A stretch of DNA of 64,000 nt from Balamuthia mandrillaris (Eukaryota > Discosea > Longamoebia > Balamuthiidae). Where the stretch lies: assembly GCA_031835245.1 (NCBI GenBank), contig JAVKOQ010000005.1:62001-126000 (forward strand), written 5' to 3'. Within the stretch, counting starts at the first letter, position 1. Every line of letters starts with the position of its first letter. Shown one piece after another: positions 51,669 to 62,667 of this stretch. Made by a program: the position numbers and the translations under genes. Below the pieces are notes generated by a model. That model saw only the letters and a list, made by a program, of their open reading frames with translations, was not told the DNA's origin and searched no databases.

Positions 51669-52537
51669 TTCTTCTGCAGCACCGAGCAAAGGTTGCTTAA
51701 AAAGGTGTTGGGGAGTGATGCTAACACGCCAGAAGAGGTCCTCCAGCTCATGGACGACTTTGGGTGGCATCAAAAGTGGGTCATGTGCGTGGGGGACCTC
51801 AAAGGCAAGTTCCTGGACCAAGTCATCGAGGAGCACCGCCCAAAGAGCGTTTTGGAGATTGGCTGTTACTTGGGCTACTCTGCCATAAGAATGGCTCGTC
51901 TGCTGCCTGAGGATGGCAAAGTCACTTCCGTTGAATTATCAGCAGAGTATGTCTTTCTTCTTCATCTACCTCTCTCTCATTGTTTCTCTTGCTCTTTCGT
52001 TTGTCCTTCTATTTTCTCCTTGAAAGTTTCTCTTTCTCGTTATCGCTTCTCTCGCTCTCTCGCTCTCTCTCTCGCTCTCTCTCTCTCTCGCTCTCTCTCT
52101 CGCTCTCTCTCTCTTCTGTTTATGCCTGCATTCTCCTTCTTCGACAAGCACACTCACACACGGTACACACAAGGTATGCAGACATTGCGCGACAGATTAT
52201 CAACAAAGCGGGTCTTCAAAACAAGGTCGATATCAAGGTCGGAGCAGCTTCACAAGTGATACCCTTTCTCCCCGCTCCTTTTGACATGGTCTACATCGAC
52301 CACGACAAAGACTACTATCACTCCGACTTGCTGGTGGCAGAAACAAAGATGAGAAAAGGAACCGTGGTGGTTGCTGACAACGTGGTCATCTTTGGAAACA
52401 ATCCTTCCATCGTCAGGTACTTGCAAAGAGTGAGAGACTCCAACGTTTACTCATCAAGCGTGCTTCGCAAGAGCACCGTGGAGTATTCCAAGACGGAAGA
52501 AGATGGAGTGGAGATCAGCATTTTCAGAGGTAAATGA
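51538..52537 (+). CDS. SAM-dependent O-methyltransferase, catechol/caffeoyl-CoA type
   Basis: Three exons in phase: 51538-51572, 51680-51946, 52174-52537, about 221 residues. The class-I Rossmann methyltransferase fold is shown by motif I VLEIGCYLGYSAIRMA, the acidic end of strand 2 in VTSVELSAEYADIA, and the metal/substrate region FDMVYIDHDKDYYHSDL. A VVADNVVIFGN block follows; this Asp/Asp-Asn set is the divalent-metal site of the COMT family. The N-terminal part (EEVLQLMDDFGWHQKWVMCVGDLKGKFLD) matches catechol O-methyltransferase, whose K/MxVGxxKGxxLD is recognisable. No signal peptide or membrane anchor. The substrate cannot be told. Introns carry CT repeats. Confidence 0.88.
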
Positions 52538-52599
52538 AACTCAATAATAAACAACAATTCGCTTCTCCTCGACAAGAGCTGATAGGAAAGATACCGTAC

Positions 52600-52980
52600 T
52601 ATCTGTTAGTTTTCTTCTATTCAAAGTTAACAGCGCCAGTGGAACAATCGATGGAGTTAAGCTTCTCTCTGCGAGAGCGCAAAACTCTAACGACAAGAGC
52701 CCCCAAGATAAATACCACCACAAAAGCAACAGTAAGTGGAACGACAACAACGACAGGAATGAGCCATTCGTCGCCATCTTCGTCTTTCTCTGCCCTTTCG
52801 TCTTCGTCTTCTCCACTGAACAAAACTGTAAAGTCTGTTTGCGATGTTTTTTTCGAGTTAGAACGAGAAGCAAAGAGAAAGAAGAAGAGCTTACCAGGAT
52901 CGTACAGAACGGACTTTGCAGCAGGGACAGTTCCAACGAATGAAAAGGTACGGTTGGACAGGAGCAGCACTTGCAAGTAA
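52600..52980 (-). CDS. Possible C-terminal exons of a small single-pass membrane protein
   Basis: Two segments join in phase over a GTAAGC...CAAACAG intron: about 52894-52980 (LQVLLLSNRTFSFVGTVPAA) and 52617-52853 (DFTVLFSGEDEDERAEKDED, then a membrane segment of Val/Ile/Leu at about 52740-52680, then RSRREKLNS). No start codon or upstream exon could be placed: a stop occurs shortly upstream in this frame and the prenylcysteine oxidase gene ends at 53080. It may be an alternative 3' end of that gene, a small gene with an unseen first exon, or chance. Confidence 0.3.
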
Positions 52981-53079
52981 TCGATGATTGGACGAAATTA
53001 TCATAGTATTAATTGAATAAGAAATAAATTAAACGGTAATTTAAAACAGGGCGCGAGGCTAATTTCTCTCTTTTTGCTC

Positions 53080-55379
53080 TTAGAGGCGAAAAGCTTTTTT
53101 GATGAGTAAAGCGATGTTTCTGCCAGCAATAACTGAACATTCCATTGCCCTAGTTTTGTGGTTTGTGAAGAGAATGAGCAGAAGAAGAAGAAGAAGAAGA
53201 AGAAGAAGAAGAAGAAGAAGAAGAAGAAGAAGAAGAAGAAGAAGAAGAAGAAGAAGAAGAAGAAGAACAAGAAGAACAAGAAGAAGAACAAGAAGAAAAA
53301 ACTTACGTTGCAACAGACTCCATTGCGTTCAGGTAGAACAAGTTGTCGTGAAGAACGATCGGTTGGTAGTCATCATCATTCATGGCTTTATAAACTGGAA
53401 AAGTGTAATTCCTGTTTTTGGGTGCAATGAAATAGTCAAACGAGAGAACAACACAAGAGAAAGATCAGGAGCATTTCAACAAACCAATGCTGCACGACAT
53501 GATTTGTGACGTTGACAAAGATAGAGTTAAGGCGATCACTCACATCCTCGTTCGAAAATATCTATATTTACAAGAAAAAGTAAGCAGAAGAGTGAAAGGA
53601 TTAAAAAGAAGAAAAGGAAACGACCTTGTATATCTTTGTGGTGGGATCTGGTTGAGCTTGAATGGAAACGACCACAAATGGTGCTGTGCTATTCCCTGTT
53701 TGTGTGTTTTTTTGGTAAGAAAAGAACGAAACATGAAAAAAAGAAAAACAAAGAAAAGAAAGAAAGAGAAAGTACCAGTTGTTAAGATGCTATCGGGAAC
53801 CTGTTCAGTTTTGGCCTTTCCGAAATAAGTTGCGTTGAGACCGGAACTTTGAACCATCGTCACAAACCTATGTAAATTTGTTAAACAGTAAGTGGGATCC
53901 TATTTAAATATAGATACATGAAAATGAAGAAAGGGAGCAAACAAACCAATGAACATAAGGACGAGGTTTAATGTTAGGCAGCTTAAACTTGTTCCATCGA
54001 ATACCGCTAAACTCGAAAGGAGCTGCCAAGATAACAACATCAAACATTTGCGAGTCGAGTTCGATCTTTTTGGTGTCGTTTTGGTTTTTGGCGTACGTGA
54101 CAAGATAGCTGGTTGGATTGTTCTTGTTGTTTGCTTTGCTCACATCCATCACTTTCGTGTTTAGCATCACGCGTGCTGTAGTGAAAAACAAAGTATTAGG
54201 AAGAAGAGGGAAAAGGAAGGGAGCATGAGACGGGAATCTGAATAAAACAAAAAGGAAGAAACGAACCTTTAGAAGCATTAACAAGAGTTTGAACAAACAC
54301 ATCGTTGCCGCCCTCTGTGCTGAAAGACTCAGTTGTGCCAGCAAGAAGCGAAGTCCACCCAGCAAATGCTAAAATATAAACGAGAAGAACATGAACAATC
54401 AGAAGGACAACAATAAGAAACAGACATCGCACGTACCAGTCAGGTTCAAGTTCTGGTCGTAGATAACGCGAGTGACCGGCAGGACGTCCTGCCACAGGAA
54501 CCGATCGCTCACCCAGTAATGCGCCTTGGCGTAGTCGTAGGCGGTGACGGAGGTGAAGCCGTTCAATCCGCCGGCGGAGAGGAATTCTCCGATCGATCCA
54601 AACGCCACGTCATCTCCTCTATGATCGTAGTTGCTACGCAACGCCCATTTGAAACTTTCCAAAATAAGATACATGGAACCCTCGGAGATGTAGTCCCTAT
54701 GAGGTTGGAGCCAGCGGCCATTTCCCTCGAAGAAACCTAATAGGCCGTTCCCCCCGGTGGAGGACTCGTCCAAGGGCACTTTGAGTTCCTTCTGCAGGGA
54801 GACCATGTAGGCGTTCACGTCGGACCAGGCGTCCCCTCCGAGGTTCAGCGGGATGGCTTGCTTGCCGCCGGCGGTGAAGAGGGTGTGCTTTAGCCGCCCG
54901 CCGATGTAGTCGTTCTGCTCGAAGAGCGTGAGGGAGGCGTCGGGAAGCCATTTGTGGAGGTAGTAGGCCGTGGAGCCACCCCCTATGCCTCCCCCTTTGC
55001 GTTTGAAACAAAGAAGAAAAAAAGTTAGAGGAAAGAAGCAGAAGGGTGTGTTTTTGGATTGGGGGGGAAAAAAGGGGTGAGAGAGAAACCAATGATGGCG
55101 ATCTTTGGAGAGTTATTGCTGGCCTGAAGGAAAGTGGTTAGAGAAAGAGTTTGGAAGGACAAAGAGAGTTTGCGTGAAGTGAGGAGAGAGAGACAGAGAC
55201 AGCGAGAAGACGCAGACGCAGTGAAGGATGCCAAGAGTGAGGAGGAGAGAGAGAGAGAGCGAAAAAGAGCGCACCGCTGAGACTGCCACATAATGCCAGG
55301 AGATGGTGCAAAACATAGCAACGGCCCACAACCCCATGGAGAGGTGCTGCTCTCTCCGCCTCGTGATGCCCGTCATCAT
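53080..55379 (-). CDS. PCYOX1: Prenylcysteine oxidase (FAD-dependent thioether oxidase)
   Basis: Lysosomal/secretory flavoenzyme cleaving prenylcysteine to cysteine, an aldehyde and H2O2. Start at 55379 or 55337; the N-terminus contains a signal peptide (MGLWAVAMFCTISWHYVAVS). Exons about 55274-55379, 55091-55122, 54437-54999, then about six more to 53080. The dinucleotide fold is rebuilt over two introns as IAIIG-GGIGGGSTAYYL. It is followed by ASLTLFEQNDYIGGRLKH, GGDAWSDVNAYMVSL, SVTAYDYAKAHYWVSDRFL and FAGWTSLLAGTTESFSTEGGN, then FDVVILAAPFEFSGIRW and RPYVHWF. The family ending LFYLNAMESVAT + AMECSVIAGRNIALLI is split by an intron carrying a GAA array (53180-53297). A signal-bearing enzyme alongside the prenylated Rho fusion fits but is not evidence of linkage. 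Confidence 0.9.
53180..53299. repeat. (GAA)n array in the last prenylcysteine oxidase intron
   Basis: About 120 bp of GAA with AAGAACAAGAAC units at the right side; TTC on the coding strand. Confidence 0.95.
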
Positions 55380-55555
55380 TACTGCTCGTTCCTTCTTGTG
55401 TTTCTTTTTTTTGCTCTATTTTTTCTTTGAGGTATAATAATATATGGTCGAGAAACGATACGGAACATGTTTTAGAGCAGAAATGTCTAAAAAACACCTC
55501 TGTGCCCGCGTCAAAAATTTCCTACTCCAATGCTCAATAGCATCCATGCGTGACG

Positions 55556-57094
55556 CTATTTCCATGCGTTGGTGGCTTCGTCCCAATACCCGTTGCGGAT
55601 GGCCCACTGGCAGGAATACTCGTCCCAAGGGCAACCCTGCTCTCTTGCCCACCTTAGTACTGCTACGTGCTGTCCGTCCACCGCGTTTCTGCACGTCCGC
55701 TCATCCCATGGACATCCGTTCTGGCGAGCCCATTGCAAGACCCGCAGATGGCCGTTCTCAGCGGCGTCGCTGCAAGTCGTGCTGTCCCAAGGACAGCCAT
55801 GTTCTCTTGCCCACTGCAGCACTTCCAAGTTGTCACTCCAGGCAGCTTCACTGCAAGTGAGTTGGTTCCAAGGACAGCCGTTCTCTCTGGCCCACTTCAA
55901 GACATCTAAATGCCCGTACAGTGCAGCAGAAGCACATGTGCGTTCGTCCCAAGGGCAGCCGTTTGCTCTCGCCCACTTCAATATCTCCAAGTGACCCCAA
56001 CATCCTGCCTCCATGCAAGTATCCTCGTTCCAAGGACAGCCATTTTCTCTTGCCCACTGCAGTGCACGTAGCTGTCCGTTGCCTGCTGCCCTGCTGCAAG
56101 TATCTGGACCCCACGGGCAACCATTCTTGTGAGCCCACTTCAGCACTTCCATGTGGCCATATTCAGCAGCTGCATCACAAGTTCTCTCATCCCACGGGCA
56201 GCCTTGTTCTCGCATCCATTGAAGGGCCTCCAACTGTCCTGCTGCAGCTGTGTATTGGCATGTGGACGCGCACCAAGGGCAGCCATTCGCTCTCGCCCAC
56301 TTCAATATCTCCAAGTGACCGCAACGCGCTGCCTCGAGGCAAGTCCAGCCATCCCAGGGACAACCATGCTTCCTCAGCCACTTCAGCATGGCCAGATGCC
56401 CCGCTTTTGCTGCTCCCTTGCATGCCCAGATGCCTCCACCCCAGGAACAGCCGTGTTTTCTCGCCCATTTCACCACTTCGAAATGGCCGTTCTCCGCTGC
56501 GTTGCTGATAACGTCTTCTTCATGCCAATCACAACCGTTCTCACGAGCCCATTGCAGCACCTCCACGTGGCCGCCGTAGGCGGCATAGACGCAGGTGTAA
56601 AGGTCCCAAGGGCATCCATTCTCTCTCGCCCATTTCAGAACTTCCAAACGCCCGTTGGCTGCTGCCTGGTTGCATGTGTTGTGGTCCCAAGGACATCCTT
56701 GTGCTCTGGCCCACTGTAGCACCGCCATCTGACCTTCGCCAGCGGCAAAAGCACAAGCCCGTTCGTCCAAAACGTATCCTTGGCTCTCCATGGCCCACCG
56801 AAGCAAGGCCAAGGTGCTGCACACCCTCTGCCCCCACAGTTGGCGTCGCGGGCCAGGTTCGCAGCACGCGAACCACCAGCGGCACGTTCTGGAGGCCACC
56901 GCCACCATGTCCTCCGGCAGAAAACCCAGCACAAGGGTAACGAGCTCCGGCGGCAGCGTCTCTTCCGTCCAGCAAAAGCCCGTGCCGTCATGCCGGGAGT
57001 GGGGCTCCTGGGTTTGTCGCTCCTCTGTGTTCCTGCTCATGGACTTGCTTCTTTTGTTTATTGGGCTTGAAGCTGCCAATAGCAATTCATACAT
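55556..57094 (-). CDS. F-box protein with about 14 GCPW-type 27-residue ankyrin-like repeats
   Basis: Single exon, up to 512 residues. The first ATG is at 57094, but MSRNTEERQ at about 57040 is a likelier start because the sequence before it is little structured. Residues about 45-95 are an F-box (ETLPPELVTLVLGFLPEDMVAVASRTCRWW in two parts). It is followed by repeats with period 27 residues (81 bp): C-x-x-A-A-x-x-G-H-L-E-V-L-K-W-A-R-E-N-G-C-P-W-D-E. Canonical ankyrin repeats are 33 residues, so these are the short variant common in protists and giant-virus genomes. It ends NGYWDEATNAWK, which breaks off the last repeat. Likely a substrate receptor of an SCF ubiquitin ligase. The related copy at 39290-40790 is decayed. 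Confidence 0.88.
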   Translation of the reverse strand: MYELLLAASSPINKRSKSMSRNTEERQTQEPHSRHDGTGFCWTEETLPPELVTLVLGFLPEDMVAVASRTCRWWFACCEPGPRRQLWGQRVCSTLALLRWAMESQGYVLDERACAFAAGEGQMAVLQWARAQGCPWDHNTCNQAAANGRLEVLKWARENGCPWDLYTCVYAAYGGHVEVLQWARENGCDWHEEDVISNAAENGHFEVVKWARKHGCSWGGGIWACKGAAKAGHLAMLKWLRKHGCPWDGWTCLEAARCGHLEILKWARANGCPWCASTCQYTAAAGQLEALQWMREQGCPWDERTCDAAAEYGHMEVLKWAHKNGCPWGPDTCSRAAGNGQLRALQWARENGCPWNEDTCMEAGCWGHLEILKWARANGCPWDERTCASAALYGHLDVLKWARENGCPWNQLTCSEAAWSDNLEVLQWAREHGCPWDSTTCSDAAENGHLRVLQWARQNGCPWDERTCRNAVDGQHVAVLRWAREQGCPWDEYSCQWAIRNGYWDEATNAWK

Positions 57095-57114
57095 GGATGT
57101 CCGCAGTTATTCAC

Positions 57115-57430
<316 letters not shown>

Positions 57431-57501
57431 CATCACTTCCAGTAGAACTAAGTGCAAGCGAAACAAAACTGTATTTTTTTTTCATCTACAATCGCTCATA
57501 T

Positions 57502-58539
57502 CTAACAACAAATGTTCTCCTTGTCTTGTAGGTAGTTGTTCCACGTACAGCGTATCGTGTTGGGATGTTTCACCATGTGAATGAAGATAGGCTCCGGCAC
57601 GTCTTTCGTGCAACCGGCCCACAAAAACCGCTTGTCATGTTTGATGTGGACCTCTTCGCCGTACTTGTTCTTCAAGTCGTGCATCCAGAACGCTGCGCCC
57701 ACGTCCTCCAGCTTGAACCGCGACAGCTGACCCGCTTCCAACCCTTTTGTGATGCGTTTGGCCAGGTCGTAGGAGAGGACGTAGCCTCCGCCTTGAAGGT
57801 AAGGAGGATAGTGAGACTGGCCGTATACTTCCGGCGCGATGTAGTGAGGGTGCGCAGGATCCCTGTCCACCGCTTGGTTCTGGATGACGTGCCCGGCAGC
57901 AAAGAGGAACCTGGACGGTTTGGCGGAAGCAGCAGCAACAGCGAATGGTTCCAGGAAAGCAGCCATGCGACTGGGAAAGACAAGCGTGTCATCATCGGTT
58001 TTCATGATGAACTGCGCCTGAGCGTGCTTCCAACCGTAGTGGAGGATGGCCTCCGTTTTCAAGTGGATTTTGTAGTAGTCTTCTTCTCCCTCCAAGACCA
58101 CAAAGTCGTTGCGTTCCTCAAACCGAACTGCGTGCTCCCCGTGTTGGTGCACTTCGTTGTCAGCAAGAATCGTGCTCGTCGAGTCGTTTGCTGGAGGAGA
58201 AAATACGAAGAACTTCACCACGACGACTCCGCTTTGGACGAGAGGACTGGACATATAGGTCTCTCGCAGTGCGACTCGTGTTTCGAGCTTATGGGCAGCG
58301 GTCACCACGCCCACGAAGAGGAGAGGCCTATTTTTAGCTTTGAGAGGCTCTTTCACTGGCGGCGCGGGAAGGGTGCTGTTTGGCTGCAGCCCCGTGCTGT
58401 TGGCGCCGTTGTTGCCGTCCCCGTCGTGGTGGCTGCGGGACAAGCTTGCGATCAGCAAGAAACAGGCCGCACAGAACCCTAACAGCACCAAGGCGGGGTG
58501 CTGCACCATCCTCGTTTCCCTCCACCGTCTCTTCCCCAT
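57502..58539 (-). CDS. Type II membrane galactosyltransferase-like glycosyltransferase (GT31)
   Basis: Golgi beta-1,3-glycosyltransferase family (GT31). Single exon. The start at 58539 (MGKRRWRETRMVQ) is preferred over upstream in-frame ATGs (58779, 58803) because it leaves a short basic cytosolic tail before the signal anchor (ALVLLGFCAACFLLIASL). Catalytic part: FVGVVTAAHKLETRVALRETYM, then FVVLEGEEDYYKIHLKTEAILHYGWKHAQ, the DxD-type metal site MKTDDDTLVF, YLQGGGYVLSYDLAKRI, and EDVGAAFW with the acidic pair of the acceptor site. The end (HPNTIRCTWNNYL) is family-like. It has two N-x-S/T sites in the stem. Acceptor unknown. About 345 residues, normal for the family. Confidence 0.9.
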   Translation of the reverse strand: MGKRRWRETRMVQHPALVLLGFCAACFLLIASLSRSHHDGDGNNGANSTGLQPNSTLPAPPVKEPLKAKNRPLLFVGVVTAAHKLETRVALRETYMSSPLVQSGVVVVKFFVFSPPANDSTSTILADNEVHQHGEHAVRFEERNDFVVLEGEEDYYKIHLKTEAILHYGWKHAQAQFIMKTDDDTLVFPSRMAAFLEPFAVAAASAKPSRFLFAAGHVIQNQAVDRDPAHPHYIAPEVYGQSHYPPYLQGGGYVLSYDLAKRITKGLEAGQLSRFKLEDVGAAFWMHDLKNKYGEEVHIKHDKRFLWAGCTKDVPEPIFIHMVKHPNTIRCTWNNYLQDKENICC

Positions 58540-58935
58540 CTCCTTTGCTTCCTTCCCAACCCAAGCTAAGAGTGTTTGTCGTGTAGGCTTTTGCACGTCT
58601 TCTCTTGAAGCAACACATGTGTGTGCTTGTGCTTGTGATGCGCCTTTGTTGGCATCGCTTTCAAAAAAGGGAATGATTCGTTGTGCCCTTTCGAGGGATT
58701 TCCGGCCTTCTTTAGGGAAGTCATTCATTTGGGGAAATTTCTTCCGAAAACAGAGGGCTCGTTTGAGGAGTTTTCGCATGGATTTCGTATTTTGTCGACA
58801 CACTGTGTCGACAGCATTCTTGTTGCGGTGTACCTCGGCAATCGCTCGCTCTCTTTATACTCTTTTTAGCTTATCTCTGCGAAGAAGAAGAAAGGAGGAG
58901 GCAAAGAGTGTTTGAAACCTGACTTCCTCTTTTAT
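58540..58935. other. Spacer between the two glycosyltransferase genes
   Basis: The GT31 5' flank has two TGTCGACA palindromes 12 bp apart (about 58793 and 58805). The open frame continues upstream of the chosen start but is not conserved-looking. A CTTCTC stretch near 58870 precedes the end of the next gene. Confidence 0.5.
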
Positions 58936-60647
58936 TTATCGCCATGAAAGATCAATCGCCACAGACCTGTTGGGATCTTCCTTCCGCGGCAACTCGGCAA
59001 TGATTTCTCCTTCGGTACCCCTTACCCTCACCAGGTTGTGCTTACGCAGGAAATAGTGCCACATCCCCAAGTTTGGCGGCAAACCCATGTTGTCCTCCTT
59101 CGCAGTGACTCGAACCTCAGGACAAAGGGCCACTACACCACGCCCCAATATAGCTTTTGTCCTCAAGAAGAAGTCTTGTTGAGCTGCCTCACCTATTCTC
59201 GTGAAATGGAATGAGATCATGCGAGCACTACAAAATAAGAGAAGGGCTCCAACCTTGGTGCATGCGTTCATCCCAGTTAACCCGCATAACATTCTTGACC
59301 CGTCCCATGATAAACTCACCCGCTGTGTCCACTTTGTTGCAACGTCCCTCCTTCCATTGTTGCTTGGATCCCAAGACGGCGCCCAAGTTTTCGTGCGCGA
59401 TGAGCAGCTCTGCTGTGACCGGGCGGATCACAAATACTCCACCATTGTTTTGCCATTGTTCATGATGATGGGATTCATCCTCTGATTATGAACACGTGAG
59501 ACTGCGGGAAACAGAGCAGAGCGAGACGAGAGAGAAAGAGAACGAGACAGGACAAACCCGTTTCAACGGAACCAGCAACAATATCAACTGTTTCCGATGT
59601 TTCCAACACAGCCAGCATCAGTTCTATTGTTGTCGCCTCTGAACAAGAACGGTTGGTTATATACGGTCATATAAACGGTAGAACATCAGGGCGGAAACCT
59701 GTAAACACATAGTCATCATTGCAAACGAGAAAGTAAGGCGTGACAACCAACGAAAGCAATCTGTTGTGAGATGCAGTTCCTCCGAGGTCATGTTGCACGG
59801 GAATGATGGTAGTATGAAGATCGCTTCGCAAGGAGCGGTAGGCTTCTTCTTCGAATCGAGACCTCTGTAAGTCACCATAATCCACCACCTTCAGTATGTT
59901 TAATGTTTTTTGGTTCGTTAGCCAAGCGAAGACTACACCAACCAGCTAAAAAGGTGAAACGCAACACCATGAACGAAACTCCTTGCACGAACCGCCTTAC
60001 GGAGGAAAGCAGTCGGTGCACCAATGTGAATCTGCTGTGTGTGGAGACGATAACTGTAACCTTCTCAACCAACTGACTTTTGTATGCAATAGCTGGATCA
60101 GGGAGGTCCCTCGACAGCGTGTTGTGAAGCTGTTCGTTTGTGTCTCCCTGCTGTAATCCCTCCTCTTTGTCTTCTTCTGCCTCTCCTTCTTCGTATTGGT
60201 AGTCATCATCTTCCAACCCATGTTCGACCTCTTGATGTGATGTTCTCATTCTATCGAAGGCGGCTTCTCTCTCTTCTTGTGCATCGTCATCGTCATAATA
60301 GTTTTCGTGCTCTTGGATAGTGGTCTTCTTAGCTTCCTTTTGTTCTTCTAATTGCTTATGCTGTCGCAGTCGCTCCATCTCGTCCTTGTGCAGCTCCAGC
60401 ATCTCTGTATCTTCTCTCTGGCGATCCGCCTGTCGCTCCCGTTTCCTCCTTTGTATTTCCATTTCGTATTCGTCCACCTCTTCTTCGTATTTTTGTTCCT
60501 TTTCAGCTTTGTAGTCTTCTATCAGCTCAACCTATAGACGTTTGTTTTTGGAGTTATGTTAGCGATCTCACTGTAGCTCTGATGTCTCTCATTACGTGCG
60601 CTCTCTGTCTTCTCCTCTGGTCTCTCTTGCTCAGTTATTGTCCGGCG

Positions 60648-60682
<35 letters not shown>

Positions 60683-61682
60683 TTCACTTGTCTCTTTCCA
60701 TATTCTTGTCTCTCTCCGTTGCGTACCATCTTCTTTTTCTTCACTTGTGCCAGGTACTTGATGTCGTCGATCAGGTAGGCATCCGCCAACAAATCGTGCT
60801 CATTGCCATAGTCCGCTTCTTCGTCCTCCGCTTCACCTTTGCCACTCACTTTATACTTGAGTGTCAGCCTGGTCACCTCGTTGATAAGCCTGGTATCCTC
60901 CTCAGCAAAGACCTGATGCTCCTCCGTCTCGTCTTCGCCCAGTAACAGCTCGTAGAGAGTGAGGTCTTCTTCAGGAGAAAACTTTTGGTGCAGGTGGTAG
61001 AGACGACGAGCAGTCAGGAGCCTGGGCAGCGCCTCCTGGATGTCCTTCAAGGTCTCCCTTTGTTGAGCCTCCAACCTTTGTATTTTCTTATGGACAGGAG
61101 AACCTTCTATATATGTTTTCAGTGGATTAAGAATAAGAAACAAGATTACACAGAAAACAAAAAGATGTTACCGAAGTCTCGTTTTGTCTCCCATTGGGAA
61201 CGAAGCTGAAGCACCGTTTCGCCACGCTCCGAGAAGGCGTTCAGCATGCCCCACAAATCCTCTTCCATCTCGGCCATCTCCTTCTCGTCCATCATCGCCG
61301 CCAACAACCTCTCCAAGCGTGCCTCCCTCCCTGCCTCCATTTGCTTCTGCCTCGTGAGATGCTGCTCGATGAACCGCTGCTCTGCCAGCTCTTTGTCCAT
61401 AAAGACTAGCGGCTTGCCCTCGTACAGGTTCTTGGCGATGAGAGTGCCGCTGCCTCGGTAGGTCTTGGGACCCTTGACCACGCCTCTGGGATTGCCCTCG
61501 CTGCCCCAAAGCAAGCGGATCCCGTTCAGCAGGAGCAGAGCCAGGGCCAGCCAGAAGACAAGAACGAGGAGTTTTCTGCGGAGGGCGATGTCTTGAGGGC
61601 GGGTGCTAGCGTAGACAAGGTAAAGCGCCAGACCCACCGCAACGAGGCTTAGCCCAGCGAAGGAGAACAAAAAGCCAACCAT
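58936..61682 (-). CDS. Membrane-anchored GT-A glycosyltransferase, B4GALNT-like, with long acidic coiled stem
   Basis: Seven exons in phase: 61172-61682, 60727-61106, 59980-60531, 59699-59888, about 59557-59642, about 59262-59494, 58936 to about 59195. The N-terminus has two hydrophobic segments (FLFSFAGLSLVAVGLALYLV and LLVLVFWLALALLLLNGI). A stem of about 350 charged residues follows with coiled coil and Glu/Asp stretches (NYYDDDDAQEEREAAF). The catalytic part begins KVTVIVSTHSRFTLVHRLLSSVRRF. It continues DLGGTASHNRLLSLV-TPYFLVCNDDYVFTG, where NDD replaces the DxD of the family, then VDIVAGSV, NGGVFVIRP and CNKVDTAGEFIMGR. This order resembles beta-1,4-GalNAc transferases (GT12/GT2). The assignment is by motif order only; donor and acceptor are unknown. 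Confidence 0.75.
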
Positions 61683-62057
61683 TTCTTTGCTTGTTTCCGC
61701 CTTTGTTATTTTTTTTTGTTGTAACAGTTTGTTGAAACGACGTTTTCCTTATGAAGGCAAAATGTCGACTTAGAAGCAGACAGAGAGCTTCACAAAGATA
61801 ACCAAGGCCTTGCGAACTTGCGGTTTCTGCTGGCTCGGCGGCTCTACCTCCTTGTGTACCAAAAGGCGACGGTGGTGAACTCAAAGTGGACACCCTCTGG
61901 AGTGACAATAACACACTCTGGTCTTTTCAAGAACTAGAAACAGAAGTGGGAGAGGAGAGGATGGAGAGAGTCTCTTCTCGGTATTTTGTTTGTACATGTC
62001 CTTGCCCTTCTTTTCCTTCTCCTTCTCCATCTCATTTTTTATCGTTCTCCATTCTTG

Positions 62058-62336
62058 TCATTTTCCTGATCCTCCGGCCTCCTCGCCTAAAGCTGTTTGT
62101 AGCGCAGTTGTCTTCCCTACACCTTTTGGTCCAGTCACCACCAAGCATTGCGGGGCCATCATTGCTGACAAGTCCGTTTTGATTCTATCAACAGCTTGCG
62201 AACGAATCGACCAAGCTATAAGACGACAGACAAACGCGGAATGGAAGGCGGGGGAGAAGGCCTGCGAGTGGAGCAGTGGTTCATAGAGCAGCATCTCACG
62301 AGACCGAAGCAAAAGGAGGCAGGGAGAGAGACGCAA
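62058..62336 (-). pseudogene. Fragment of a P-loop ATPase
   Basis: About 90 codons. The Walker A block is clear: APQCLVVTGPKGVGKTTALQ. No Walker B or downstream ATPase blocks follow: the frame stops after GEEAGGSGK and only broken traces (GVHFEFTTVAFWY) are seen further on at about 61870. Its upstream part (REMLLYEPLLHSQ) is just the reverse complement of a glycosyltransferase-derived piece. It looks like an ATPase gene cut by an insertion or rearrangement. A real multi-exon gene is possible but unlikely. Confidence 0.5.
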
Positions 62337-62559
62337 TTGGAGGCTTTTCGTTGCCAGTTGCCTAACCTGTCAAGCGGTATCGATGCCCTCGTGGAAGCAT
62401 CTCAACATTGTGTTGTCGACCAGAACGTCCTTTCGGCAAAGCACGATGCGTACACGTATCTTACTTGAAGCCCGATGGAGTAGACCAAACCAAGCTCACA
62501 TGTCACGCTATTCCCTTGTCTCTGTGGTACGATCAATGCTTAGATCAGGAATGATGCCA

Positions 62560-62667
62560 AAGTTTCAAACCACCAATTGAAAATCAAAAGAAAATGATAC
62601 GATCTTTGATTTTTTTAAAGAAAGTTTCAAAGCACCAATCAAAAATCAAATGATAGAGGAGCGATCT
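62560..62667. repeat. Two-copy direct repeat, about 48 bp unit, 13 bp apart
   Basis: Copy 1 at 62560-62607 and copy 2 at 62621-62667 share AAGTTTCAAA(C/G)CACCAAT, AAAATCAAA and CGATCT with a few changes. Confidence 0.8.

Noticed and set aside
53158-53430. Poly-Lys and poly-Arg frames
   Set aside because: GAA array in the last prenylcysteine oxidase intron.
57565-58482. Plus-strand frame of 305 codons
   Set aside because: Shadow of the GT31 gene on the opposite strand, which has clear motifs.
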